A stretch of 64,000 bases of DNA, from the NCBI RefSeq assembly GCF_041154455.1, contig NZ_AP028664.1, positions 310,001-374,000 on the forward strand. The letters run 5' to 3'. Positions within the stretch are counted from its first letter, which is position 1. Each line of letters begins with the position of its first letter. The notes under the pieces were generated by a model. That model was not told the origin of the DNA and ran no database searches. It saw nothing but the letters and a program-made list of their open reading frames with translations. This document shows positions 54,533 to 62,167 of the stretch, piece after piece. The stretch is from Variovorax sp. V213. Its GTDB lineage: Bacteria; Pseudomonadota; Gammaproteobacteria; Burkholderiales; Burkholderiaceae_C. The translations under genes and the position numbers were made by a program.

Positions 54533-55825
54533 TTACTTCTTCTCGGCCGTGGCAGGCGCCGGACCGCTGGCTGCCGCCGCCGGGGCGGAGGCCGCCTGCG
54601 CTGCCGGTTGTGCCGCGCCATTCGGCGTCGGCTTCTTCCAAGGTACTGCCTTCACGGGCGTGCCGGGCGGCATCATCTGCAGCTTCTGGAAGCCGTCGAC
54701 CATCACCTGCTCGCCGGCCTTCAGGCCATCGAGCACCACCCACTGGTTGTCCTTGGCGGCGCTGATCTTCACCGTGCGCGGGCTGATCTTGCCGTCGGCA
54801 CCCACCACCGACACCGTGTCACCCTGCTGGGTGCGCGTCACGGCCTGCTGGGGAATCGCAATCGCGTTGCTGGCCTGCGCCTGCTCCAGCCGCACCCGCA
54901 CATACAGGCCGGGCAGCAGCTCGCCCTTGGGGTTGGGCACCTCGGCGCGCAGCGTGACCTGGCCGGTGGTCGAATCCACCGTCAGGTCGGAGAACAGCAG
55001 CTTGCCGGGCAGCGCGTACTCGGTGCCGTCTTCCAGCACCACCGTCACGCTGGCGGCTTCTTCGCCGTTGGCCCGTTTGTATTGGCCCGCTGCCAGCGCG
55101 CGGCGTAGCTTCAGCACGTCGGACGCCGATTGCGTGAAGTTCACGTACATCGGGTTGATCTGCTGCACCACGGCCAGCTCGGTCGCGTCGCCCTGGCCCA
55201 CCAGCGCGCCTTCGGTCACCAGCGCACGGCCGATGCGGCCCGCGATGGGGGAGGTCACGTCGGCATAGCCCAGGTTGATCTTGGCGGTCTGCACCGCGGC
55301 GCGGCCCGAGGCCACGTCGGCCTCGGCCGTCTTTTGCGAGGCCACGGCGGTCGCGTATTCCTGCTTGCTCACGGCATTGGCCTCGACCAGCGGCTTGTAG
55401 CGGTCGGCCAGTGCCTTGGCCTGCACGGCGTTGGCTTCGGCCCGGGCCAGCGTGGCCTGCGCGTTCTGCGCGGCCGCCACCAGCGGTGCCGGATCGATGC
55501 GGAACAGCAGCTGGCCGGCTTTCACGTCGCTGCCTTCGCGGAACTCGCGCTTGAGCAGGATGCCCGAGGCGCGGGCGCGAACCTGGGCCACGCGGGAGGC
55601 CTCGAGGCGGCCCGGCAGCTCGGTCACCAGGCCCACGTCGGTCGGCGTGGCAACCACCACGCCCACTTCAGGAGCGGGCCGGGCACCGCCGCCGCCACCT
55701 GCGCCGCCCGGTCCGGCGGGCGCATCGCCCTTGGAACAGGCCGCGAGCGCCAACACCACGGCAGCGGCCACGATCGCGAGGCGCGGCGAGAACGAAGACT
55801 GACGCGAAACATGCAGGAGAGGCAT
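54533..55825 (-). CDS. RND periplasmic adaptor (membrane fusion lipoprotein)
   Basis: 430 residues from the ATG at 55825. Lipobox LALAACS. The adaptor domains come in order: barrel-sandwich (VTELPGRLEASRVAQVRARASGILLKREF), alpha-hairpin (LARAEANAVQAKALADRYKPLVEANAVSKQEY), lipoyl half and beta-barrel (YADVTSPIAGRIGRALVTEGALV). The C-terminal ~40 residues are Ala/Pro-rich. Bridges the RND pump and the outer-membrane duct. First gene of the operon, 16 bp before the RND gene. Confidence 0.95.
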   Translation of the reverse strand: MPLLHVSRQSSFSPRLAIVAAAVVLALAACSKGDAPAGPGGAGGGGGARPAPEVGVVVATPTDVGLVTELPGRLEASRVAQVRARASGILLKREFREGSDVKAGQLLFRIDPAPLVAAAQNAQATLARAEANAVQAKALADRYKPLVEANAVSKQEYATAVASQKTAEADVASGRAAVQTAKINLGYADVTSPIAGRIGRALVTEGALVGQGDATELAVVQQINPMYVNFTQSASDVLKLRRALAAGQYKRANGEEAASVTVVLEDGTEYALPGKLLFSDLTVDSTTGQVTLRAEVPNPKGELLPGLYVRVRLEQAQASNAIAIPQQAVTRTQQGDTVSVVGADGKISPRTVKISAAKDNQWVVLDGLKAGEQVMVDGFQKLQMMPPGTPVKAVPWKKPTPNGAAQPAAQAASAPAAAASGPAPATAEKK

Positions 55826-55920
55826 GCGAATCCTTTGAAGCAAAGACGGGAGACGGCGTGTTCGCGAAGCGAACAGAAAGCCAGCGTAAACAGCCGGGCC
55901 ATCGGGGAAGCCCGCTAGTT

Positions 55921-55944
55921 TACATACATTCATGGATGTATAGT
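55921..55944. promoter_or_regulatory. AcrR-like operator in the efflux/repressor gap
   Basis: TACATACATTCATGGATGTATAGT closely resembles the 24-bp palindrome bound by E. coli AcrR (TACATACATT..AATGTATGTA); the left arm is identical. It lies 96 bp before the adaptor start and 60 bp before the TetR gene. It is the likely binding site of the adjacent repressor. Confidence 0.75.
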
Positions 55945-56003
55945 GACAACCCCAATGGCCCCACGATACCGAAAGGGCTTGGCTTTACAAAACGGGAGAC
56001 TTG

Positions 56004-56672
56004 GTGGCACGTCGTACGAAGGAAGAGGCACTGGCCACGCGGCATCGCTTGCTCGATGCTGCGGAGCTGCTGTTTCAGGCGCAAGGCGTCTCGCAGACCT
56101 CGCTGCAGCAGATTGCGCAGCAGGCCGGGGCCACGCGCGGCGCCATCTATTGGCACTTCAAGGACAAGGCCGACCTCTTCAACGCCATGATGGAGCGCGT
56201 CATCCTGCCGCTGGAGGCCGGCCCCAGGGCCGCCGCGGCAGCGGGCATCAACGACGACCCGCTGGGCGAGATCGAAGAGGGCATGGTGCACGCCCTGACC
56301 CTCATGGCCACCGACCCCCAGGTGCGCCGAGTTTTCGACGTGGCCACCCACAAGGTCGAATACACCCACGACATGGCCTCGGTGCAGCAGCGCCACCTGG
56401 ACGCGCGCAACGCCTGCGTCGCCGATTTTGAAAAAGCCCTGCGCACGGCCGCGCGCCGCGACCACATCAAGCTGCCGGTGCCCGGCCACGTGGCGGCGCA
56501 GGGCCTGCACGCGCTGATCAGCGGATTGATCCAGAACTGGCTGCTCGACCCGGCCGCCTTCGACCTGGTGCCCACCGGTCGGCGCACCTTCCGCGTTTAC
56601 CTGGCCGGACTCGGCTTTGCGCGGAACTCGGCAGCGGGTATTGGGAACGAAGCTGAAGAAGTCGTCGCCTGA
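56004..56672 (+). CDS. TetR-family efflux repressor (AcrR/TtgR type)
   Basis: 222 residues. GTG at 56004 was chosen because GGGAG is 5 bases upstream; the TTG at 56001 is only 2 bases away from it. The helix-turn-helix domain RHRLLDAAELLFQAQGVSQTSLQQIAQQAGATRGAIYWHFKDKADLF is very close to AcrR/TtgR repressors. The C-terminal domain has the TetR_C_2 layout, ending in a charged tail. Represses the divergent RND operon and responds to drugs by family analogy. Confidence 0.92.
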   Translation: MARRTKEEALATRHRLLDAAELLFQAQGVSQTSLQQIAQQAGATRGAIYWHFKDKADLFNAMMERVILPLEAGPRAAAAAGINDDPLGEIEEGMVHALTLMATDPQVRRVFDVATHKVEYTHDMASVQQRHLDARNACVADFEKALRTAARRDHIKLPVPGHVAAQGLHALISGLIQNWLLDPAAFDLVPTGRRTFRVYLAGLGFARNSAAGIGNEAEEVVA

Positions 56673-56687
56673 TGGGCGATAATGCGC

Positions 56688-56708
56688 GGCTCCGGTTCTG
56701 CCGGAGCC
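56688..56708. terminator. Perfect 8-bp stem hairpin between the repressor gene and tRNA-Arg
   Basis: GGCTCCGG-TTCTG-CCGGAGCC without a following T tract. It may end the repressor transcript or mark the tRNA leader; GATAAT at 56678 is a possible -10 of the tRNA. Confidence 0.45.
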
Positions 56709-56715
56709 CAGATTC

Positions 56716-56790
56716 CTCGCTGTATTTCAACGGATAGAATTCGGCCCTCCGAAGGCTGAGATCCAGGTTCGATTCCTGGCGGCGGGACCA
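56716..56790 (+). tRNA. tRNA-Arg (anticodon CCG)
   Basis: The acceptor arm CTCGCTG pairs with CGGCGGG (two G-U). The anticodon arm is CGGCC-CTCCGAA-GGCTG, with CCG as anticodon. The T arm is CCAGG-TTCGATT-CCTGG, and the encoded CCA is at 56788-56790. The D arm contains AACGGATA and pairs weakly. An intrinsic terminator follows 8 bp later. Its 3' half is a common attachment site for integrases, and the next 800 bp hold only fragments. Confidence 0.88.
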
Positions 56791-56798
56791 AATGCAAG

Positions 56799-56829
56799 CC
56801 GGACACTTTCAAAGGTGTCCGGTTTTTTT
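56799..56829 (+). terminator. Intrinsic terminator after tRNA-Arg
   Basis: CCGGACAC...GTGTCCGG (8-bp arms, partly extended by TTT/AAA) followed by seven T residues. It ends the tRNA transcript. Confidence 0.88.
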
Positions 56830-57339
56830 GCTTTCTTGTCTGGGAAGTTCTTTTCTAACGCCCGATTGGTCCGAGGAAATTGGACCTAGTCCGATGGTAG
56901 TTGGGGTACAGATCGGGGTACGAAATCGGCAGATTGGGGGACGGGGGCCGACGCCTCTCATTTTCTGAGCGGCGTCGGATGCCGGGCGCCTTGGGGTGAG
57001 CTCATTGAAGCCAGCCGCGAAGTGAGCTTCGCTCAAGGGCGGCTTCAGACTGGCTGCCGACGGACGGAGGAGAACGACCGCCGCTGGCGAAACTTGCCGT
57101 TCATGCATATCCAACGTGGCTTGTCCGGTGTGCGTCGCAACCAGCCGCCCAGCGACGCTCAGATGCCCGGGTGCTCCGCCCACCTCGGAAATACGTCCTT
57201 GAGTCGCTCGACCGTGTGACGCCACTTGGGCGTTGTCGGCTGGGAACCAAAGGCGCCGGCTGATCGCCGACGCGCCAGATGCCGTGGTGAATAGGCATCG
57301 CGCTCTCCTCAAGCTACTAGCTTCAGCAGTTGTTTCTCA
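56830..57339. other. 510-bp segment without a recognisable intact gene
   Basis: No protein-like frame was identified. Two GGGGTAC motifs lie at 56903 and 56915. The stretch 57010-57190 resembles intergenic sequence that I have seen repeatedly near mobile regions of proteobacteria. GC and codon periodicity appear weaker than in the flanks. It could be the decayed remains of an element inserted beside the tRNA; this is an inference. Confidence 0.4.
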
Positions 57340-57618
57340 TTGCGAACCTGGAGGCACCAGCGCGCCACCGACGACAGTTCCGCCGACCGATGGGTGAGTT
57401 CGCGCACCTTTGCGCGCACCTCAAGAAGCTTGGCCTTCGCGGCCGGGTTCTTTCCAGCGGCGCACTTTGCTTTCGCAGCCAGGAAACCGACCTGCGTGAA
57501 CTGCGGCGTAAAGATGGTGGAGAGAAAGCCCAAAGAAGGCGGCACTCCGTTCTGGGGCTGTGTGAACTACGGAAAGACGCGGTGTCGCTTCAGGCTCTAC
57601 ACGGTGGCTGATCGATAG
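57340..57618 (+). pseudogene. 3' remnant encoding a topoisomerase-type C4 zinc finger
   Basis: The last 43 codons of this frame read PTCVNCGVKMVER, a gap, then PFWGCVNYGKTRCRFRL. This is the zinc-ribbon pattern CxxC...CxxxxxxxC found at the C-termini of topoisomerase I and of some restriction-endonuclease-like and nuclease-related proteins. The ~50 residues upstream are not family-like and no start is supported, so the 5' part of the gene seems to be lost. Cysteine codons at 57493, 57502, 57559 and 57583. It lies between tRNA-Arg and the LysR gene. Confidence 0.55.
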
Positions 57619-57640
57619 CTTGACCGCTAGTTGATTCGAC

Positions 57641-58543
57641 TCACGCCCCGCGAACTCGCGGCTCGACCGCACCAGCGTGCGCTCCGCGCCACCGAAAGCA
57701 AGCTTCGCGAACTTCATCGGCCAGCGCCGACAGGGCTTCGGAAGCGCTGCCGCTTTCAGCGTGCTGGATCACGAAGCGCGCCGGCGGCAGCGCCGGCAAA
57801 AAACTTCCCGGCGGAATGGAGCGCAGGCCGGGCGGCATGCCCGACGGCGTCAGCACGGTGATGGCCAGGCCGGAGGCGGCGGCCGACACCAGCGCGCCAG
57901 AACTTTGGGCGGTCAGCACGATCTGCCAGCTCGCCGCGCCGTGGCCGGCCAGTGAAGCGAGCGCGGCTTCGCGGAACGGGCAGGGCTCCGAAAGAAAGGC
58001 CAGTGGCGCGGGCGCGTCGGGGTCGAGCAGCGCCCGCTCGGAAAAGGCCCACACCAGCGGTTCCATCCAGAGTGTCTCGGTGTCGCTTCCGGCATCGCAG
58101 ACCGTTCCGACCATCAGGTCGAGCGAGCGCTGCCGCACCTGTTTGGCCAGCACCGTGCTGATGCCGCCGGTGATCTCCACGTGCACGTCGGGCCGGCGCT
58201 GGCGAAAGCCTGCGAGCGCGGCAAACAGCCATTCGCTCGGAAATCCTTCCGAGCACCCGAGGCGCAGCGTCGTCGGCGCATGGCGGGGCGCCGCGAGCCG
58301 AGAGACCGCCTGCTGCTGCAGGTTGAGGATGCTCCTCGCATAGCTCAGCAGCACGCTGCCCTGGGCGGTGAGCTGCAGCGAGCGAGTGGTGCGCTCGAAG
58401 ACCCGGCAGCCCAGCTGTTCTTCGAGCCGTTTGATCTGTGCGCTGACGGCCGATTGCGTCAGGTGCATGGCTTCGGCCGCGCGGGTCACGCTGCCGTGGT
58501 CGGCGACCGAGACAAAGGCGCGCAGTTGCTGGGAATCGAGCAT
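57641..58543 (-). CDS. LysR-family transcriptional regulator
   Basis: 300 residues. The N-terminal winged helix is MLDSQQLRAFVSVADHGSVTRAAEAMHLTQSAVSAQIKRLEEQLGCRVFERTTRSLQLTAQG. The effector domain begins near residue 92 (LRLGCSEGFPSEWLF). It is divergent from the azoreductase gene (110 bp), the usual layout for a regulator and its target. A perfect ATTCAG-N11-CTGAAT site lies just before its start. Effector unknown, possibly a quinone or electrophile by analogy. Confidence 0.92.
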   Translation of the reverse strand: MLDSQQLRAFVSVADHGSVTRAAEAMHLTQSAVSAQIKRLEEQLGCRVFERTTRSLQLTAQGSVLLSYARSILNLQQQAVSRLAAPRHAPTTLRLGCSEGFPSEWLFAALAGFRQRRPDVHVEITGGISTVLAKQVRQRSLDLMVGTVCDAGSDTETLWMEPLVWAFSERALLDPDAPAPLAFLSEPCPFREAALASLAGHGAASWQIVLTAQSSGALVSAAASGLAITVLTPSGMPPGLRSIPPGSFLPALPPARFVIQHAESGSASEALSALADEVREACFRWRGAHAGAVEPRVRGA

Positions 58544-58550
58544 GGCTTTT

Positions 58551-58573
58551 ATTCAGTGCAGTTTGTTCTGAAT
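58551..58573. promoter_or_regulatory. LysR-type operator (ATTCAG-N11-CTGAAT)
   Basis: A perfect 6-bp inverted repeat with an 11-bp spacer holding the T-N11-A core of LysR sites, 7 bp upstream of the regulator ATG and 80 bp upstream of the azoreductase gene. Fits autoregulation and activation of the divergent gene. Confidence 0.7.
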
Positions 58574-58653
58574 TACCGCAAATTATGTTGCTTGTGCGCG
58601 TGTTGGTTGATGTCTAGCCTCGGTTGACCTGAACCACTCACGCTCTGCAAGCC

Positions 58654-59286
58654 ATGAAAGAACTCCTGTACATCGAGACCTCTCCCAGGCAAACGCGCTC
58701 GGCCAGCATCGAAGTGGCCGGCGCATTCATCGACGAGGTGAAGCGCGTCCACCCGGCGTGCCGTGTCACCACGCTCAACCCCTGGACGATGGCGCTTCCG
58801 GAGCTGTCGCAGGACATGCTCGACGCCAAGTACGCCGGCATCAACGGCGTGCCGCTCACCGCCGCCCAGCAAACGGCCTGGGACGAAGTCCGGCGCATCG
58901 CCGCGCCTTTCCACGCGGCGGACCACATCGTGCTGGCGATGCCGCTGTGGAACTTTGGTATTCCCTACAAGCTGAAGCACCTGATCGACGTGGTGTCGCA
59001 CAAGGACGTGCTGTTCCGCTTCGACGCCTCGGGCCTGTCGGGCATGCTCCAGACCCGAATGGCGACGGTGGTGTGCGCGAGAGGGTTGGACTATCCCTTG
59101 GGGAAGGATGGCTCGGCGCACGCGCTCGACTTTCAGCTGCCCTACATCGAGACCTGGCTGCGGTTCATTGGCGTGCGCGAGGTGCGCGCGGTCGTGGTCG
59201 AAAAGACCTTGATGGGGCCCGAGGTCGATGCCGGCGCGCGGACCGATGCAAAACGCCGCGCGGCCGAGCTTGCCGAGGGGCTCTGA
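58654..59286 (+). CDS. azoR: FMN-dependent NADH-azoreductase/quinone reductase
   Basis: 210 residues. The flavodoxin-like start LLYIETSPRQTRSASIEVAGAFIDE and the family signature MPLWNFGIPYKLKHLIDVV (~97-115) are clear. Reduces quinones and azo compounds with NADH, thought to protect against electrophile stress. Target of the divergent LysR by position. A GST gene follows 53 bp downstream, consistent with a detoxification group. Confidence 0.88.
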   Translation: MKELLYIETSPRQTRSASIEVAGAFIDEVKRVHPACRVTTLNPWTMALPELSQDMLDAKYAGINGVPLTAAQQTAWDEVRRIAAPFHAADHIVLAMPLWNFGIPYKLKHLIDVVSHKDVLFRFDASGLSGMLQTRMATVVCARGLDYPLGKDGSAHALDFQLPYIETWLRFIGVREVRAVVVEKTLMGPEVDAGARTDAKRRAAELAEGL

Positions 59287-59339
59287 GGGCCTGAGAGCGG
59301 CCGGTTGCAGGGGCGCGCGGACCCTGACACCATGGCCGC

Positions 59340-60071
59340 ATGACCACCTATCAACTGCACTACTGGCCCACGATCCAGGGCCGCGGCGAATTCGTGCGGC
59401 TCGCGCTCGAGGCGGCCGGCGCAAACTATGTCGACGTGGCGCGGCTGCCCGAATCGAAGGGCGGCGGCGAGGCCGCATTGGGCGACCGGCTCGACGACCC
59501 CGAGATCGTGCGGCCGTCCTTCGCGCCGCCGTTCCTGATCGATGGCGACATCGTCGTCGGGCAGACCGCGGCCATCCTGCTGTACCTCGGACCTCGCCTC
59601 GGCCTTGCGGGCGTCGGCGAATCCGACGGCCTCTGGACGCACCAGCTGCAGCTCACTATTGCCGACGTGGTGGCGGAGGCGCACGACACGCACCATCCGA
59701 TTTCCACGGGCGCCTACTACGAAGACCAGCGCGACGCGGCCGTGCAGCGCGCGCGGGCCTTCCGCGAAGAGCGGATTCCCAAGTTCCTGAACTGGTTCGA
59801 GCGGGTGCTGCAGCGCAATCCGGCGGGGCCGTCGCACCTCGTGGGCGATGTGCTCACCTATGCCGACCTGTCGCTCTTCCAGCTGGTGGAGGGCCTGCGC
59901 TATGCGTTCCCCAAGGCTGCGGCCAGGGCGCTGGCCGCCACGCCCGCGGTCGAGAAGCTGCACGACAACGTCAGGCGCCGCCAGCGCGTGCACGACTACC
60001 TGCAAAGCCCGCGCCGCATCGCGTTCAACGAAGACGGGATCTTCAGGCGCTATGCGGAGCTGGACGGCTGA
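59340..60071 (+). CDS. Glutathione S-transferase-like protein
   Basis: 243 residues. The thioredoxin-like N-domain has YQLHYWPTIQGRGEFVRLALEAAG, PFLIDGDIVVGQTAAILLYLG (with the cis-Pro and the glutathione-binding QT). The C-terminal helical domain contains HLVGDVLTYADLSLFQLVEGL, the N-capping region. The Tyr near the N-terminus fits sigma/alpha-like catalytic Tyr. Substrate unknown. Its stop lies 2 bp before the convergent rsmI. Confidence 0.9.
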   Translation: MTTYQLHYWPTIQGRGEFVRLALEAAGANYVDVARLPESKGGGEAALGDRLDDPEIVRPSFAPPFLIDGDIVVGQTAAILLYLGPRLGLAGVGESDGLWTHQLQLTIADVVAEAHDTHHPISTGAYYEDQRDAAVQRARAFREERIPKFLNWFERVLQRNPAGPSHLVGDVLTYADLSLFQLVEGLRYAFPKAAARALAATPAVEKLHDNVRRRQRVHDYLQSPRRIAFNEDGIFRRYAELDG

Positions 60072-60073
60072 GG

Positions 60074-61033
60074 TTATTCGTCGTCGGCCGAGCCGGCCTC
60101 GCTGCGGATGCGCAGCGCCGTTTCGTACAGCGCATTGCGGGGCGCGCCGCTGATCTCGGCCGCCAGCCGCACCGCCGTCTTCACGGGCAGCTCGGCCAGC
60201 AGCAGCCGCAGCACGCGTTCGCCTTCGGCGCCGTCGTCGGTGGATGCGGCGACCGGGTGCAGCACGAGCGCGAATTCGCCGCGCGTGCGGTCTCGGCCGG
60301 CGGCAAACCAGCCCGGCAACTCTGCGGCGGAAACGGTCGCAATCTCTTCGAACTGCTTGGTGAGCTCGCGTCCCACGGTGATGCGGCGCTCGCCCAGCGC
60401 GGCCAGCGCGCGGGCCAGGGCCTCGATGCGGTGCGGTGCCTCCAGCAGCACGACCGCGCGGGGCTCTTGCGCGAGCGCCTGCACGGCGGTGTCGCGCTCG
60501 CCCGCCTTCGTCGGCAGGAAGCCCGCGAACACGAAGGCGCTGCTGGCGCTGCCGTCGCTGCCACCCTCGGCCACCAGCCCGGCCGCGCCGACCAATGTGG
60601 TCACGCTGCTTGCGCCCGGCAGCGGCAGCACGCGCTGGCCGGCTGCGCGCACCGCGGCCACCAGCCGTGCGCCGGGGTCGCTCACGCCCGGCGTGCCGGC
60701 GTCGCTCACGTAGGCGATGCGCTCACCCTGGGCGAGGCGCGCAACCACCGCCTGCGCCGCCTCGGCCTCGTTGTGCTGGTGCACGGCCAGCAGCTGGCCA
60801 CCCGGCCGGTCGATGCCGTAGGCGCGCAGCAGGCTCTGAGTATGGCGCGTGTCCTCGCACGCGATGGCGTCCACGATCTGGAGCACGTGCAGCGCGCGCA
60901 ACGTGATGTCGGCCAGGTTGCCGATGGGCGTGGCCACCACGTACAGCGTGCCCTGCGGATAATGCTGTGCACCCGAGGCGTCGCGCGCGGCTGCAAGGGC
61001 GGCGCCGAAAGAAGCGGGTGCTAGTGAAGCCAA
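60074..61033 (-). CDS. rsmI: 16S rRNA (cytidine-1402-2'-O)-methyltransferase
   Basis: 319 residues from a TTG at 61033, chosen because GGAG is 7 bases upstream; TTG at 61078 is also open but hydrophobic and not family-like. SAM-binding GTLYVVATPIGNLADITLRAL and YVSDAGTPGVSDPG are the RsmI signatures. It methylates C1402 of 16S rRNA. Divergent from yraN (47 bp), a conserved neighbourhood with yraN, diaA and a BON lipoprotein. Confidence 0.92.
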   Translation of the reverse strand: MASLAPASFGAALAAARDASGAQHYPQGTLYVVATPIGNLADITLRALHVLQIVDAIACEDTRHTQSLLRAYGIDRPGGQLLAVHQHNEAEAAQAVVARLAQGERIAYVSDAGTPGVSDPGARLVAAVRAAGQRVLPLPGASSVTTLVGAAGLVAEGGSDGSASSAFVFAGFLPTKAGERDTAVQALAQEPRAVVLLEAPHRIEALARALAALGERRITVGRELTKQFEEIATVSAAELPGWFAAGRDRTRGEFALVLHPVAASTDDGAEGERVLRLLLAELPVKTAVRLAAEISGAPRNALYETALRIRSEAGSADDE

Positions 61034-61080
61034 TGGGTTTCTCCGAAGAAACAAAAAAAGAAAGCCGACAGGGAGCAAGC

Positions 61081-61457
61081 ATGAAGACCATCACAACGAC
61101 GACGAAGCGTCGTGGCGATGCCGCGGAAGACGCCGCGCTCGACCATCTGCAGGATGCCGGCCTGGTGCTGGTTGCGCGCAATTATCGAATGCCCGGGCGC
61201 GGCGGCGGCGAGATCGACCTGATCATGCGCGATCCGCACGACGCCACGCTGGTGTTCGTCGAGGTGCGGCAGCGCAGCACCGGCACGCACGGCGGTGCCG
61301 GCGGCAGCATCACGGGGTCAAGCAGCGCCGCATCGTCTTCGCGGCGCGCCACTACCTGAACGGCCTGCGCGCGCTGCCGCCGTGCCGGTTCGACGTGGTG
61401 CTGGTCGAGGAGCGCATCACGTGGCTGAAGGGCGCTTTCGATGCGGGCGGGAACTGA
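61081..61457 (+). pseudogene. yraN: YraN-family (UPF0102) nuclease-like gene with a -1 frameshift
   Basis: From ATG 61081 (GGGAG upstream) the frame encodes a normal YraN start (RRGDAAEDAALDHLQDAGLVLVARNYRMPGRGGGEIDLIM... FVEVRQRS). Near the GGGG run at 61314-61317 the reading frame is lost; the rest (VKQRRIVFAARHYLNG... CRFDVVLVEERITWLKGAF) continues in the next frame to TGA at 61455-61457. One missing base restores the whole protein. The PD-(D/E)xK-like core lies upstream of the break. Either a real disruption or a sequencing error. Confidence 0.85.
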
Positions 61458-61522
61458 ACGGCCCGCGAAGGCTCCACACCGCACACGTCTTGTTTCATTG
61501 CCCCCCGGTATCATCCCGCCCC

Positions 61523-62167
61523 ATGCTCGAGCAACGGATTCAGCAACACTTCATCGATAGCGCCGACCTCAAGTACCAGGCCGGCCCAGTCCTTAGCAAA
61601 CCCATTTCGCAAGCCATGCAGGCCTTGCTCGCGTGCGTGACCAGCGGCGGCAAGGTGCTGGCCTGCGGCGCGGGCGTGTCGGGCCTGCTCGCGGCCCAGT
61701 TCGCGGCCCATTTCGTGGGCCGCTTCGAGCGCGAGCGGCCTGAGCTGGCCGCCATCGCGCTGCCCGGCGACAGCACCGACCCCACGGCCGACAGCGCCAA
61801 CGCCATCGACGCCGACCGCTTTGCGCGCCAGGTGCGCGCGCTCGGCCAGGCCGGCGACGTGCTGCTGGTGCTCAGTGCCAGCGGGCAATCGGCCGCCGTG
61901 CTGGCCGCGGTTCTGGCCGCGCACGAGCGCGACATGACCGTGGTCGCGCTGCTCGGCAATGCCAGCGCCGGCCAGGCTGCATCGCCCGGCGCGGGCAGCA
62001 GCGGAACCGGTGGCGCCATCGGACGCGCGCTGCGCGAAACGGATGTCCAGATCGGCGTGTCGCACGAACGTGCGGCGCGTATCCACGAAGTCCACCTGCT
62101 CGCACTGCATTGCCTGTGCGACGGTGTGGATGCCCAGTTACTCGGAGAACAGGAAGCTTCCACATGA
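61523..62167 (+). CDS. diaA: SIS-domain protein, DiaA/GmhA-like
   Basis: 214 residues from the ATG at 61523. The N-terminal helical LEQRIQQHFIDSADLKYQ and then VLACGAGVSGLLAAQFAAHFVGRFERERPELAAIAL follow DiaA/GmhA; the usual GNGGSAADAQ loop reads GAGVSGLLAAQ here, so sugar-phosphate binding may differ. VLLVLSASGQSAAVLAAV is the second SIS motif. DiaA helps load DnaA at oriC in E. coli. A Gly/Ser insert near 160 separates the C-terminal helices. Overlaps the BON lipoprotein gene by 4 bp. Confidence 0.75.
   Translation: MLEQRIQQHFIDSADLKYQAGPVLSKPISQAMQALLACVTSGGKVLACGAGVSGLLAAQFAAHFVGRFERERPELAAIALPGDSTDPTADSANAIDADRFARQVRALGQAGDVLLVLSASGQSAAVLAAVLAAHERDMTVVALLGNASAGQAASPGAGSSGTGGAIGRALRETDVQIGVSHERAARIHEVHLLALHCLCDGVDAQLLGEQEAST

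Noticed and set aside
56809..57312. 167-codon minus-strand frame after tRNA-Arg
   Set aside because: It starts in a terminator-rich segment, has no family motif, and has the irregular composition typical of non-coding sequence.
57309..57545. 78-codon minus-strand frame with a helical-looking Lys/Arg/Leu-rich product
   Set aside because: It overlaps the zinc-ribbon coding stretch on the other strand, has no recognisable family, and no ribosome-binding site was seen.
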